Shown: piece by piece, positions 8,038 through 19,700 of the stretch
Numbering within the stretch: position 1 is the first letter of the stretch
Layout: every line of letters starts with the position of its first letter
Source of the DNA: Acidobacteriota bacterium
GTDB taxonomy: Bacteria; Acidobacteriota; JAAYUB01
Assembly (NCBI GenBank): GCA_018001935.1
Contig: JAGNHB010000009.1
Span: 62,001-126,000 of the forward strand
Length of the DNA stretch: 64,000 nt
Reading direction: 5' to 3'
Made by a program: the position numbers and the translations under genes
Notes under the pieces: model-generated
Databases searched by the model: none
The model's input: only the letters and a program-made list of their open reading frames with translations
What the model was told of the DNA's origin: nothing

Positions 8038-8280
8038 GGAAATCAGATTGTCTTCGACAGTGACAGACTGGATTTTTCCTTTGCCAACCCCGAATACGGA
8101 CGCCTCTTCCACCAGAGTAACAAGGCGCTGAAAAAGCAAACGTCCCGCATTCTCGGTCGATAGAACAATCTCTTCAGAATACACTTGACGCCGCAGGCAA
8201 GAGAACAGGGCTTCAACTCCTGACGGGTGTTCCGGAAATCAGGACTGCAGCGACACAAAGCCACTCAAGAGAAGTCTGTT
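8038..8280 (+). pseudogene. frameshifted, 5'-truncated remnant of an unrecognised gene
   Basis: In one frame 8038-8163 reads NQIVFDSDRLDFSFANPEYG..LKKQTSRILGR then a stop; shifting the frame near 8155 continues as EQSLQNTLDAAGKRTGLQLL TGVPEIRTAATQSHSREVCF. Both parts look like ordinary globular protein and the stretch is clearly poorer in G+C than its surroundings, but there is no start codon or ribosome site and a TGA precedes it. I do not recognise the parent family. A decayed, probably acquired gene is the simplest reading. Confidence 0.35.
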
Positions 8281-8375
8281 TCAAGCCCTCGCTTTGCGAG
8301 GCCTGGCGGCTTCGCGGCTTTGCGCGAGGCCGAGACCGTCCGTTTTTGTTGTTTCGGAAGAGTCCGAGCGGGGGG

Positions 8376-8606
8376 TCAGGTCCTTTCCACGCGGACGATC
8401 TCGCGGCCGGAGGCGTCCACGCCGTAGCCCCGGACGGCCCACTCCGTGGGGCCGTTCTGGGAAAGGGCGTCCTCCCCGCAGGAGCAGGCGGGAGTCGGGC
8501 AGAGCAACCCCCGGATCCGGACGATCTGGTAGGACTTCAGCCAGCCGTCGGTGACATTGGCCACGGCCTCGGTCCGGTGAAACTCGTTGAAAAACCGCGC
8601 TTGCAT
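8376..8606 (-). CDS. 76-residue unknown protein downstream of atpC
   Basis: Begins at ATG 8606 with AAGGAG eight bases upstream and lies 33 bases after the atpC stop on the same strand, so it is probably the last gene of the ATP synthase transcript. The sequence has no signal peptide or membrane segment and contains a compact Cys cluster, LLCPTPACSCGED (residues about 34-46), that could bind metal. The C-terminus is YGVDASGREIVRVERT. I do not recognise the family. Good ribosome site and normal codon use support it as a real gene. Confidence 0.6.
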   Translation of the reverse strand: MQARFFNEFHRTEAVANVTDGWLKSYQIVRIRGLLCPTPACSCGEDALSQNGPTEWAVRGYGVDASGREIVRVERT

Positions 8607-8639
8607 GCCAACATCTCCTTGTGATGCGCTGCGGGCCGC

Positions 8640-9053
8640 TCAGCGGGGACGGGTCGCGCCCAGGCGCTGAAGCGCCCGGTAGAGGCTGGCGGCGGCCCGG
8701 GAGTAATCGATGTCGGGGGCGCCGGAGCCGAGCCGCTGTTCGGCCCTGAGCTTCGCGCGCTCCGCCCGCCCGGTGTCGATCTCCCCCTCGCTCTCCGCCA
8801 CGTCGGCCAGGACGGACGTGTCCTCCCCCTTCACCTCCACGAAACCGTCCCGGCAGAAGAAGCGCCGCTCGTTGCCGTCGGTGTCCGTCAGCGTCAGGAC
8901 GCCGCAGCCGAGCCGCGCCATGAGGTCGGCGTGCCCCGGCAGCACCCCGATCTCGCCGTCGACGGTCGGGATGCTGACCCGGGCCACCCGCCCGGAGTAC
9001 AGGTTCTTGTCGGGGGTGACGATGTCCAGGTGAAGGGTCGTTTTCTCGGCCAT
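8640..9053 (-). CDS. atpC: ATP synthase F1 epsilon subunit
   Basis: A 137-residue protein with the epsilon beta-sandwich: LHLDIVTPDKNLYSGRVARVSIPTVDGEIGVLPGHADLM, followed by a predicted helical hairpin that regulates rotation. It is the last recognised subunit of the operon, 15 bases after atpD. The start at 9053 follows AAAGGCGG. Length and motifs are normal. Confidence 0.95.
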   Translation of the reverse strand: MAEKTTLHLDIVTPDKNLYSGRVARVSIPTVDGEIGVLPGHADLMARLGCGVLTLTDTDGNERRFFCRDGFVEVKGEDTSVLADVAESEGEIDTGRAERAKLRAEQRLGSGAPDIDYSRAAASLYRALQRLGATRPR

Positions 9054-9068
9054 CCGTTCCGCCTTTCC

Positions 9069-10502
<1,434 letters not shown>

Positions 10503-10523
10503 CTAAATCAAAGCCGCTTTGAA

Positions 10524-10910
10524 TCACCAGAGCCGCTCAACACCATAGGCGTCAAACGACGCGTCGGCGCTGAGGAGGGGGATTCGCTCAAAAAGAACCT
10601 GTGCCGCAAGCATCCGGTCAAACGGGTCACGATGATGAAAAGGTAGACTGGAAGTTGCTATCGTATGTTCAACGCTTATGGGGAGGACATTCAATCTCAA
10701 TCTGTCCAGGAGGAGTTGAAGCAGATTGTCGAACGATCCCTGAAACAACAACTTATTTAAACTGAACTTGATGGCCATTTCCCAGAGACTCGCCACACTG
10801 AAAAGGAGTTCATGCCTGTTGTTTTCTAGAATGGATCGGGCCTCTCCGCTGAGCCTTGGTGAGCCCTCTGCGAACCAAAGTGCGGCATGGGTGTCAATTA
10901 AAACCTTCAT
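10524..10910 (-). CDS. PIN-domain toxin (VapC family ribonuclease)
   Basis: A 128-residue PIN protein: MKVLIDTHAALWFA with the first catalytic Asp, SVASLWEMAIKFSLNKL with the conserved Glu, and FHHRDPFDRMLAAQ with the later Asp residues, ending LLSADASFDAYGVERLW. PIN toxins cut RNA, commonly tRNA or rRNA, and are neutralised by the antitoxin encoded just upstream. Its ATG overlaps the antitoxin stop by four bases (ATGA), the usual coupling. Codon use is AT-rich, unlike the neighbouring atp genes, suggesting recent transfer. Confidence 0.88.
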   Translation of the reverse strand: MKVLIDTHAALWFAEGSPRLSGEARSILENNRHELLFSVASLWEMAIKFSLNKLLFQGSFDNLLQLLLDRLRLNVLPISVEHTIATSSLPFHHRDPFDRMLAAQVLFERIPLLSADASFDAYGVERLW

Positions 10911-11143
10911 TTTGTATAGTCCGCAAAGTCTTCCAGCGGGGCGTCAAAATCATCGGCTATACTGATTTTCCCCTTAGCAAAGCCGAAAACAGCCCGCGGC
11001 GCTTCCTTTTCGATCGGGGGAATGATCTTGGCCACGACGGTGATCTCGTCCTCCCCAGTGATGTACACTTCTTCTCCTCGTTCCACCTGTTGCAACAGTT
11101 GGAATATCTGCTCCTTGATCGCGCTGACCTTCACCCTTTTCAT
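10907..11143 (-). CDS. Phd/YefM-type antitoxin
   Basis: A 78-residue protein starting MKRVKVSAIKEQIFQLLQQVERGEEVYITG, the N-terminal DNA-binding fold of Phd/YefM antitoxins, with a C-terminal part (GFAKGKISIADDFDAPLEDF) of the kind that wraps around the PIN toxin. I chose ATG 11143, preceded by GAGAAG, over an upstream ATG at 11173 that would overlap the preceding small frame. Such antitoxins usually repress their own operon, so they may locally modulate transcription within the atp operon. Confidence 0.85.
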   Translation of the reverse strand: MKRVKVSAIKEQIFQLLQQVERGEEVYITGEDEITVVAKIIPPIEKEAPRAVFGFAKGKISIADDFDAPLEDFADYTK

Positions 11144-11144
11144 G

Positions 11145-11313
11145 TTAATCTTCTCGTAAGATAAAATCCTCAATACTAATCCAGTAGAATCTCTTACTGT
11201 CAGCTAAATGATCTTCAATTTGAGTTCTTTTTAACTTCATCGTTGTTATCGATCAAAAAGAATACTATTTTGTCTGCCAGACCAACGAGTTCATCATAGG
11301 TCATGTGCTCCAC
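11145..11313 (-). pseudogene. small gene of the island, apparently frameshifted at an A-run
   Basis: From GTG 11313 (after GGAG) the frame reads VEHMTYDELVGLADKIVFFL then IDNNDEVKKNSN and stops at 11215. A second frame from ATG 11240 reads MKLKRTQIEDHLADSKRFYW then ISIEDFILRED and stops one base before the antitoxin ATG. Removing one A from the AAAAA run joins them into a single ~55-residue protein. It may be a frameshifted small gene, two overlapping small genes, or a programmed slip. Family not recognised. Confidence 0.45.
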
Positions 11314-11324
11314 TGTTATTCTCC

Positions 11325-12188
11325 TTACAGTGCGTTGGCGCCGCTGACGATCTCGATGATCTCCTTGGTGATGGCCGCCTGGCGGACCCGGTTGCGGAAC
11401 ATCACCAGCCGGTCGATCATCTCGCCGGCATTCTTGGTGGCCGACTCCATGGCGGCCATCCGGGCCCCCTGCTCGGCGGCGGTGGACTCCAGCAGGGCGT
11501 GGTAGATCTGAACGAGGGCGTGGCGGGAGAAAACATCCTCGCAGATCTCCCCCCGGGGCTGGTCGTAGAGGTAGTCCACCCCGACCGGCTCCTCCCCCTC
11601 CTCCCCGAGTTCCAGCTCGGCGATGGGCAGGAGCTGCTCCACCACGATCCGCTGCTGGATGACCGACTTGAACTCGTTGTAAATGAGGAAGACCCTGTCG
11701 TACTCCCCGCGGATGAAACTCTCCAGGACCGGCTCGGCCACGCGGTGGGCCAGCCCCAGGTCCACGCGGGCCAGTTCGTCGACGTACCAGGCCTCCAGCT
11801 CGTAACGGCGGCGCTTGAAGTGCTCGTAGCCCTTCTTGCCCACGGTGTCCAGGGCGAAGGCGACGTCGGGGCGCTCCGCCATGAAGGCGTGGGACGCCCG
11901 CAAGATGTTGGCGTTGAAGGCGCCGCAGAGCCCCTTGTCCCCCGTCACCACCACGAGGAGAATCTTGCTGTCGCCGGTGTCGCGCATCAGGGGGTGGGAG
12001 AGGTCCTCCATCCTCCGGGTCAGACGGTTGACCACGGTCAGCATGTGCCGGGCGTAGGGCCGGGCGGCGAAGACCCTCGCCTGGGCCTTCTGGAGCTTGG
12101 CGGTGGCCACGAACTTCATGGCGCGGGTGATCTGCTGGGTGTTCTTGACGCTCTTGATCCGCCGCCGGATGTCGAGGAGATTGGCCAT
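11325..12188 (-). CDS. atpG: ATP synthase F1 gamma subunit
   Basis: A 287-residue central-stalk subunit. The N-terminal helix MANLLDIRRRIKSVKNTQQITRAMKFVA and the C-terminal helix ..RMAAMESATKNAGEMIDRL..FNRVRQAAITKEIIEIVSGA are the coiled-coil shaft that turns inside alpha3beta3; GDKGLCGAFN is the conserved middle motif. It follows atpA by 40 bases and precedes the toxin-antitoxin island. Confidence 0.97.
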   Translation of the reverse strand: MANLLDIRRRIKSVKNTQQITRAMKFVATAKLQKAQARVFAARPYARHMLTVVNRLTRRMEDLSHPLMRDTGDSKILLVVVTGDKGLCGAFNANILRASHAFMAERPDVAFALDTVGKKGYEHFKRRRYELEAWYVDELARVDLGLAHRVAEPVLESFIRGEYDRVFLIYNEFKSVIQQRIVVEQLLPIAELELGEEGEEPVGVDYLYDQPRGEICEDVFSRHALVQIYHALLESTAAEQGARMAAMESATKNAGEMIDRLVMFRNRVRQAAITKEIIEIVSGANAL

Positions 12189-12228
12189 CGGAATTCCCTT
12201 CCTGCGGGCCTGTGGGGCGCCCGGGCCC

Positions 12229-13818
<1,590 letters not shown>

Positions 13819-14364
13819 TCACGACGTCCCGGCCAGGCGCTCGGCGAGCCGCTCCACCTGGCGCTTCACCGACCCGTCGTAGACGGTCCCGGCCACCTCC
13901 ACCCGCAACCCCCCGATCAGCGACGCGTCCACCGCGGCGCTCACCTGGACCCGCCGGGAGAGGACCCGGCCCAGGGTTTCGGAGAGCCGTGCCACCGCTT
14001 CCGGCGCCAGCGGGCGGGCGGTCCAGGCCCGGGCCTTGACCACCCGGTCCAGACGGTCCATCTCCTCCCCGAAGAGGGGGTGGATGTCCATCACGTGGGC
14101 CAGCCGGTGGTTCGCCGCCAGGACCTTGAGGTAGTCGTTGAAGTAGGGGTGCCACCCGAAGGCCTTCCCGAGCGCCGCGAGGATCTCCAGCTTGTTCCGG
14201 GACGGGATCACGGGGTTTTTCAGGATGGGGAGGAAATCGGGGACTTCCGCGGCGATCGCGCCCAGCTGCGCGTAGGCGGCCGTAACCTGCGGTGCGGCGC
14301 CGTCCGCGAAGGCCACCTCGGCCAGCGAACGGGCGTAGCGAAGGAGGGTCGATCGCCGGATCAT
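13819..14364 (-). CDS. atpH: ATP synthase delta subunit (OSCP)
   Basis: A 181-residue protein of the OSCP/delta family, linking the peripheral stalk to the top of F1. Family features are the helical N-terminal domain (LLRYARSLAEVAFADG), PVIPSRNKLEIL, and the C-terminal VDASLIGGLRVEVAGTVYDGSVKRQVERL. Its ATG overlaps the atpF stop by four bases. Confidence 0.93.
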   Translation of the reverse strand: MIRRSTLLRYARSLAEVAFADGAAPQVTAAYAQLGAIAAEVPDFLPILKNPVIPSRNKLEILAALGKAFGWHPYFNDYLKVLAANHRLAHVMDIHPLFGEEMDRLDRVVKARAWTARPLAPEAVARLSETLGRVLSRRVQVSAAVDASLIGGLRVEVAGTVYDGSVKRQVERLAERLAGTS

Positions 14365-14945
14365 CGCTGTTCTCCGAGGCCCTGGAGGAAGCGCTCGAAG
14401 AGGGCCGCGTCGTCCTCCGGGCGGATCTCGGCGCGCAGGAGCCGGCGGGCGGCCTCGGCGGACTGCTCGGCGGCGAAGGCCCGCAGCCCGTCCAGGGCTT
14501 CCTTCGTCTGGGACTCGATCTCGATACGGGCGCGGGCGCGGAAACGTTCCATCTCCTCCTCCGTGTGCCGGGCGATGCGGTCCTGCGCGGCGGCCGCGTC
14601 CCGCTCCGCCTGCTCACGGACCCGGCCGATCTCGGCCTCCAGGGCGGCCAGGCGCGCCTGGGCTTCGGCCAGCTTCGCCTCGGCCTCGGCCCGCGCCTTC
14701 TCCGCGTCCTCCAGCTTCTTGCGGATCTCCGCGGTCCGGTGGACGAAGAAATTCTTCAGGGGTTTTCGAAGGAGGAGGAAGAGGCCGCCGAAGAGGACGA
14801 CGGCGTTGAAGATCTTGCCGGCCAGGAGCCACCCTTCGCTGAAGGAACTCGTGATGCCGCCGGAAGCGGCGCAGGGCGAGGCCATGGCGAAAAGAAGCCC
14901 ACCGAGGAGGAGCCACCGGGACCGGGGAAGACGGACCGCGCTCAT
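14361..14945 (-). CDS. atpF: ATP synthase Fo b subunit
   Basis: A 194-residue peripheral-stalk subunit. It has a cleavable-looking N-terminal signal (RSRWLLLGGLLFAMASPCAA) before the membrane helix KIFNAVVLFGGLFLLLRKPL, then a long charged helix (about residues 70-165) for dimerisation with b'. An N-terminal signal on b is found in several phyla. Overlaps atpH and the b' gene by four bases on either side. Confidence 0.92.
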   Translation of the reverse strand: MSAVRLPRSRWLLLGGLLFAMASPCAASGGITSSFSEGWLLAGKIFNAVVLFGGLFLLLRKPLKNFFVHRTAEIRKKLEDAEKARAEAEAKLAEAQARLAALEAEIGRVREQAERDAAAAQDRIARHTEEEMERFRARARIEIESQTKEALDGLRAFAAEQSAEAARRLLRAEIRPEDDAALFERFLQGLGEQR

Positions 14946-15400
14946 GACTGCAGCTCCCGCGCGAGAATCCGCTCCGCGGCCATCCGGCCGAAACGCTCGA
15001 TGTCGTCCTGCAGGCGCTTCCGCGACAGGGCCGCCTGCTCCGCGATGTCCTTCCGGGCGGTCTCGACCTGCACGCGCAATTCCTCCTGGAGGGCGTCGAG
15101 CCGTTCTCCCTGGTCGCGGGCGGCCTCGAGCCGGGCGCGGTCCACTGCGGCGGCCGCTTCCTGGCGGGCGGCGCGAAGGGCGGCCTCCAGTTCGCCGGCG
15201 ATTTCCTTCCGGCGGTGGTCGGCGGCGACGGCGGCGTGCAGTTTCCCCTCGGTCTCCGTTTCCCGTTGCTTGAGGGTACGGAAGAAGGGCTTGTAGAACA
15301 TTCCTTTCAGCAGGAGATGGTAGGCCACGAAAAGCACCACCACCACCACCACGGAATAGTTGAGGCTCAAGGCCTCGGTCGCCCCCGACATCAGGTACAT
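14942..15400 (-). CDS. atpF': ATP synthase Fo b' subunit
   Basis: A 152-residue second b-type subunit: one N-terminal membrane helix (SVVVVVVLFVAYHLLLKGMFYKPF) followed by a charged coiled coil (EGKLHAAVAADHRRKEIAGE onward). The b/b' heterodimer forms the stator stalk. It is the first gene of the operon here; ATG 15400 follows GGAG. Subunits a and c (atpB, atpE) are not in this window and must be encoded elsewhere. Confidence 0.88.
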   Translation of the reverse strand: MYLMSGATEALSLNYSVVVVVVLFVAYHLLLKGMFYKPFFRTLKQRETETEGKLHAAVAADHRRKEIAGELEAALRAARQEAAAAVDRARLEAARDQGERLDALQEELRVQVETARKDIAEQAALSRKRLQDDIERFGRMAAERILARELQS

Positions 15401-15514
15401 CCGCTCTCCATCATCGTCCCGGGATCGTCGCCCTCCGCGTTGCAGCGAAAGGATTTCTTATCATCGAATACCCCGGGTGTCAAGCTCCTTTCTCCGCCCC
15501 CAATCGGTTTCCCC

Positions 15515-15692
15515 CACCGTTGTCGGTATCGGTATCGGTATCGCAATCGCCATCGGTATCACAATGGCCATCGCCATCGCTGCACCACCCCCACGGCAGT
15601 TGATGACAGCGACCGCGATTGCGATGGCGACCGCGATGGCGACCGCGATGGCGATTGCGATGGCGATTGCGATACCGATATCGATGGCGATA
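15515..15692. repeat. hexanucleotide array (GGTATC, GCGATT, GCGATG) with inverted halves
   Basis: Left half reads GGTATC repeats into GCAATCGCCATCGG; right half reads GCGACCGCGATGGCGATTGC repeats ending in GATACCGATATCG. The two halves are largely reverse-complementary, so the transcript or single strand could fold into a long imperfect hairpin. Confidence 0.75.
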
Positions 15693-15928
15693 GTTCAAGG
15701 GTTGGTTTTGGCCTTGACAAACGGTGATCATGGCCGCGACCGGGAAAAACCCGCCCCGAAGGCTGCGGGAGCCAAACGGGGACCTGGGATCTCGCGCGTG
15801 CTGCATATACACTGCTTCGAGGGGATTCAAGCTAAAGCCCCTTCGGCGCCGATCCCGAATCCGCCGGGGATAGTTCGGCCCGGGAGGAACCCTCCTTCCC
15901 CGCTCCCTTTCCGGGTGCGTTTGGCCTG

Positions 15929-16146
15929 TTGAGCTTAACCGGAGACGCTTCTTCTCTGTGCCTCCGTGCCTTCGTGAGAGATCTTCCGGAAGCTTTCTTC
16001 CGGACGCGGGGCGACCGGTGAAGGCTCGCTTTCGCACCGCTTGGCCGCCTCCCCGGCGACCTGTTTCCTTGGCGAACTTTGCGTCTTGGCGAGAGCCGAC
16101 GCGGATCTTGATCTCGCAAAGGCGCCAAGAGCGCAAAGGAAGACCG
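15929..16146 (+). repeat. composite dispersed repeat, copy 1 (plus orientation)
   Basis: Starts GTTGAGCTTAACCGGAG, continues through TGCCTTCGTGAGAGATCTTC (a region with nested inverted repeats) and ends with the palindromic GCGAACTTTGCG...CAAAGGCGCCAAGAGCGCAAAG block. The same order of blocks is found at 42905-43190 and, reversed, at 39430-39720. Confidence 0.75.
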
Positions 16147-16329
16147 ATATAACGCCTGCCTGTGGGACATGCCCCGTCAGCGCCGCCTGTCCCTTTGGTC
16201 CCTTTGGTCCCCTTGTCCCTTCGCGCCCCGGCTTCATCACGGCGCCCTCATGCCGGCTGAAAGCTCGGCACCCTCCGCCGGGTGCCTGTGCGCCCGGGTC
16301 TCATTTGCCGGAAGACACGCGGGTTGCCG

Positions 16330-16408
16330 TGGGGTCGCGCCGCTCCGGCGGCCTGCGCGGCGCGGTCAAAGCGGCGCTCCGGCAGCCTGCGCGCCGCACT
16401 CCGCAAGG
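16330..16408 (+). repeat. GC-rich palindromic dispersed repeat, copy 2
   Basis: Nearly identical to 1905-1980 (GTCGCGCCGCTCCGGCGGCC ... GCCTGCGCGCCGCACTCC). Confidence 0.75.
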
Positions 16409-16485
16409 AAGGGAGGAGATCGAGGGCTGCGGGCCGCCGTCGCCGAGGAGGCCACCGATCCCGTCTGCGACCGCGTTCACGGCTG

Positions 16486-16652
16486 CGAAAGCGATTGCGG
16501 CTGCGATTGCGACAGCGATTGCGATTGCGACTGCGGTTGCGATTGCGATTGCGATTACGACTGCGATTGCGACTGCGATTGCGATACCGATACCGATACC
16601 GATACCGATGAGACAACCTCCGGACCTACAGCCTACAGCCTACAGCCTAAAA
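16486..16652 (-). repeat. long hexanucleotide array ending in TAGGCTG units (reverse orientation)
   Basis: More than twenty hexamers of GCGATT/GCGACT type run into CCGATA hexamers, then ACCTCCGGACC and CTACAGC units. Reverse-complemented, the order is TAGGCTG array, TCCGGAGG, GGTATC array, AATCGC array, the same order as at 1064-1141. Confidence 0.8.
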
Positions 16653-16666
16653 CCCTTGGGCGTGGG

Positions 16667-16701
16667 TAAAAAAAAATCCCCCCCCGGAGGCGGGGGGGGA
16701 T
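16667..16701 (-). terminator. Rho-independent terminator of the TonB receptor gene
   Basis: On the minus strand an ATCCCCCCCC/GGGGGGGGAT stem of ten pairs with a six-base loop is followed by nine T, beginning about 25 bases after the stop of the receptor gene. Confidence 0.9.
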
Positions 16702-16725
16702 GGGTTTCGGAAATCCCCGGGGGGA

Positions 16726-19700
16726 TCAGAAGGAGTAACGGATCCCGAACTGGATCTGCCAGCGGGACAGCAGGTCGTTGATGACGTAACGCTGACCGGG
16801 CGAGTACGCCAGCTTCGGCCGGCTGGTGGCGGCGTCGAGGCCGCGGAACGTGAGCAGCGAGTTGTCGAAGTTCACGTAGCGATAGACACCCCAGTCCTTG
16901 TTCAGCATGTTGAGGAAGTTCATGATGTCCATCGAGAACTCGATCTTGTGTCCCTTCAGCCACGGGAGCGGGATGTCCTGCATGAAGCGGACGTCGACGC
17001 TGTGGTTCCAGGGCTCGCGGGCGCTGTTGCGCGCCACGATCTCCCCGCGGTGCTGGCTCAGGGCCGGGTCGCCGTTGATGTAGGCGTTGAGGGCGTCCCA
17101 GTTGTTGGTGGTCAGGATGATGTCGTTCTGGTCGCGCGGGACGTAGATCAGGTCGTTGGCAGCGCCGTCGCCGTTCATGTCGCTGGCGTAGATGTAGGAG
17201 AAGGGGCGGCCGGAGCGGCTGGTCAGGAACATGGAGACCGTGGTCGCCGCGTTCTTCAGGAACTCACGCTGGTAGGAGACGGCCACCTTGATGCTGTGGC
17301 GGACGTCGAAGGCCGAGAACGTCATTTCCGGCTCGTTCGGGTTGCCGCGGATGTTGTTGTAGCGCCAGTTGGAGTACGCCACCGAGCTGGTGCCGCTGTT
17401 GACGTCGTAGGACTTGCCCAGGGTGTAGGAAGCGTTGGCGCTGAACCCGCCGGAGAACTGCTTCTGCATCTGGAAGGACAGGTTCCAGGACTTGCCCTCG
17501 TCGGTGTTGGTGAGGTACATGCAGTTGGTGTACTTCTTGGTCAGCCAGTTGGTGGTCCAGCTGGTGCTGGTGGCGCCGGCGGTGCCGTAGAGCGGTCGGC
17601 CGTCATAGAGGGTCTTGCCGGTGGCCAGCAGGTTGATGTTCTTGTAGAGGATGTCCTTGAGGACCTTGGTGTAGACGAACTCGACCGTCCCGACCAGGCC
17701 CCAGGGCAGCTGGCGATCGAAGGCGATGTCGCCGCGGATGATGGAGGGGTACTTGAACTCGGGGTCGATCAGGTTGACCTCGTTGGTCTGGGCGGCGAAG
17801 GAGTGGGGCTGGTTGTCGGGGTCGGGGTTGAACGCCGGCGTGGCAGCACCGGTGACGGTGATGCGGGTGAACTCGATGCCGGTGTTGCTGAACTGGTTGG
17901 ACAGCCACACGTAAGGCACGCGGCCGGAGAAGAGGCCGATGCCGCCGCGGAGGTTGTTCTTGCCGTCGCTGTTGATGTCCCAGTTGAACCCGACGCGGGG
18001 CGACCACAGCAGGTTGCCGCTGGCCGTCTGGTTGGTGGGGATGCCGAAGTAGGTCACGGTGTCCGGGTTGGCGGTGGGGGTGTCCAGCATGTAGGGGATG
18101 TCCACGCGGAGGCCGTAGGTCAGCTTGACGTTGGGCTTGACCGAGAAGGTGTCGCCGAAGTAGAAGCCGATCTGGGCCACCCGGAAGCGGGCGGAGAGCA
18201 GCGGGTCGGAGCCGTTGGCGAACCCGACCTGGTAGCGGTTGGCCTTGCCGATGTTGAAGTCGTCGAGGCTGGAGAACCGGTAGGAACCGAAAAGGTTCTG
18301 GATGAACAGGTTACGGAACTTGTACATCTCGTTGTGGGTGCCGAACACGAAGGAGTGCTTGCCCCAGATCCAGGTGAGGTTGTCGGTGACCTCGTACACG
18401 TCCTGGTCGAGTTCGTTGGCCTGGGAGCTGTACTCCGTGCCGGCGTTGAACGAGTAGCTGCTGCTGGAGTTGACGTAGACCTGGATCGCCGGGAAGCGGG
18501 TGGCGCCGCTGCGGCGGTCACGGATCCGGGTGTAGGACACCGTGGCCTCGTTGAACAGGGAGTTGGAGAGCGTGCTGTTCAGCTGGACGACGGTGGAGTT
18601 GGTCTTGTCCTTGATGACGTAGTTGTTGTCCGGGAACTTGAAGGAATTGGGGTAGAGGTACAGGTTGTCCTTGAGGGGGGCGTTGTAGTTGTGCCGGACG
18701 GTGAGGTGGTGGTTGTCGGAGATGTTGGCGTCGACGCGGACGAACAGCTTGTTGGATTCCTTGCGCCGGGTGACGAAGGAACTGAAGCCGCCCGGGTCGT
18801 AGCCGTACTTCTGGCAGATCTGCACGAAGCGCTGGGCGTCGGCCACGGAAACGTTGGCGCCGCCCCAGTCGTACGGGCTGCCGCTGTCGTCGATGATGTA
18901 CTCGGAGGGGTTGGAGTAACGGCTGAGTTCGCCGTTCACGAAGAAGAAGAGGCGGTCCTTGATGATGGGGCCGCCGATGCGGAAGCCGACCTGGTAGTCC
19001 TTGAACTCGGGGTAGGAGATCTCGTTGGTCCCCTTGCCCACGAGGGACTGGTTCCGGCCGTAGAAGTAGATGGACCCGTGGAACTCGTTGGAGCCGCCGC
19101 GGGTGACGACGTTCACGCCGCCGCCGGTGAACCCGCCCTGGCGGACGTCATAGGGGGCCAGAACGATCTGGAACTCCTGGATGGCGTCCATGGAGATGGG
19201 GGTGGACTCGGTCTGGCCGCCGGGGGAACCCAGGTCGCTCAGGCCGAACAGGTCGTTGTTCTGCGTCCCGTCGATCTGGATGTTGTTGTAACGGGCGCTG
19301 CGGCCGTTGGCGTTGAAGGACCCCGGGCGCTCCTTGTTGGAGTCGAACTGCGGGGACAGCCGGGTCAGGTCGTCCAGGGAGCGGGTGATGCTGGGCATGG
19401 CGTCGATGGTGTCCAGCGTCACGTTCTGGGACGCGCCCGTCCGGTTGGGGTTGATGATGGGGTTGGAGGCCACGACCAGCACCTCGCCGGCGTCGATGGA
19501 CTCCATCACCAGCTGGACGTTGAAGGTCCGGGCTTCACCCAGTTTCAGGTAAACGTCCTTCACTTCCTCCTTCTTGAAGCCTTCGCAGGAGAACGTGAGG
19601 GAGTACGGACCACCCGCCCTCATCATGGGGATCGAGTATCCGCCGTCATCCCGGGTGACGACCTGGTAATTGGTGCCCGTGGGGACGTGCACGGCTTCCA

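Larger units (their letters stand above)
15401..16666. other. repeat-filled intergenic region between atp operon and TonB receptor gene
   Basis: About 1.27 kb without a supported gene. From left: a short AT-rich segment upstream of the b' gene, GGTATC/GCGATT hexamer arrays, a diverged reverse copy of the GCACCC hairpin repeat (15886-15925), a composite dispersed repeat (15929-16146), the GC-rich palindrome (16330-16408), and a long hexamer array ending in TAGGCTG units. Open frames translate to Arg/Tyr, Cys/Asp or Ala/Ile repeats and are artefacts of the hexamers. Confidence 0.7.

Noticed and set aside
10907..11173. Antitoxin start at ATG 11173
   Set aside because: The ten extra residues (MRILSYEKIN) overlap the preceding small frame and lack a ribosome site; ATG 11143 with GAGAAG fits Phd family starts.
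15480..16136. Apparent proteins rich in Arg-Tyr, Cys-Asp or Ala-Ile repeats
   Set aside because: They are translations of GCGATT/GGTATC hexamers in every frame, with no ribosome sites.
16486..16652. Possible CRISPR array or iteron origin in the hexamer arrays
   Set aside because: There are no unique spacers of even length and no cas or rep genes; units are six bases with substitutions, i.e. simple-sequence repeats.
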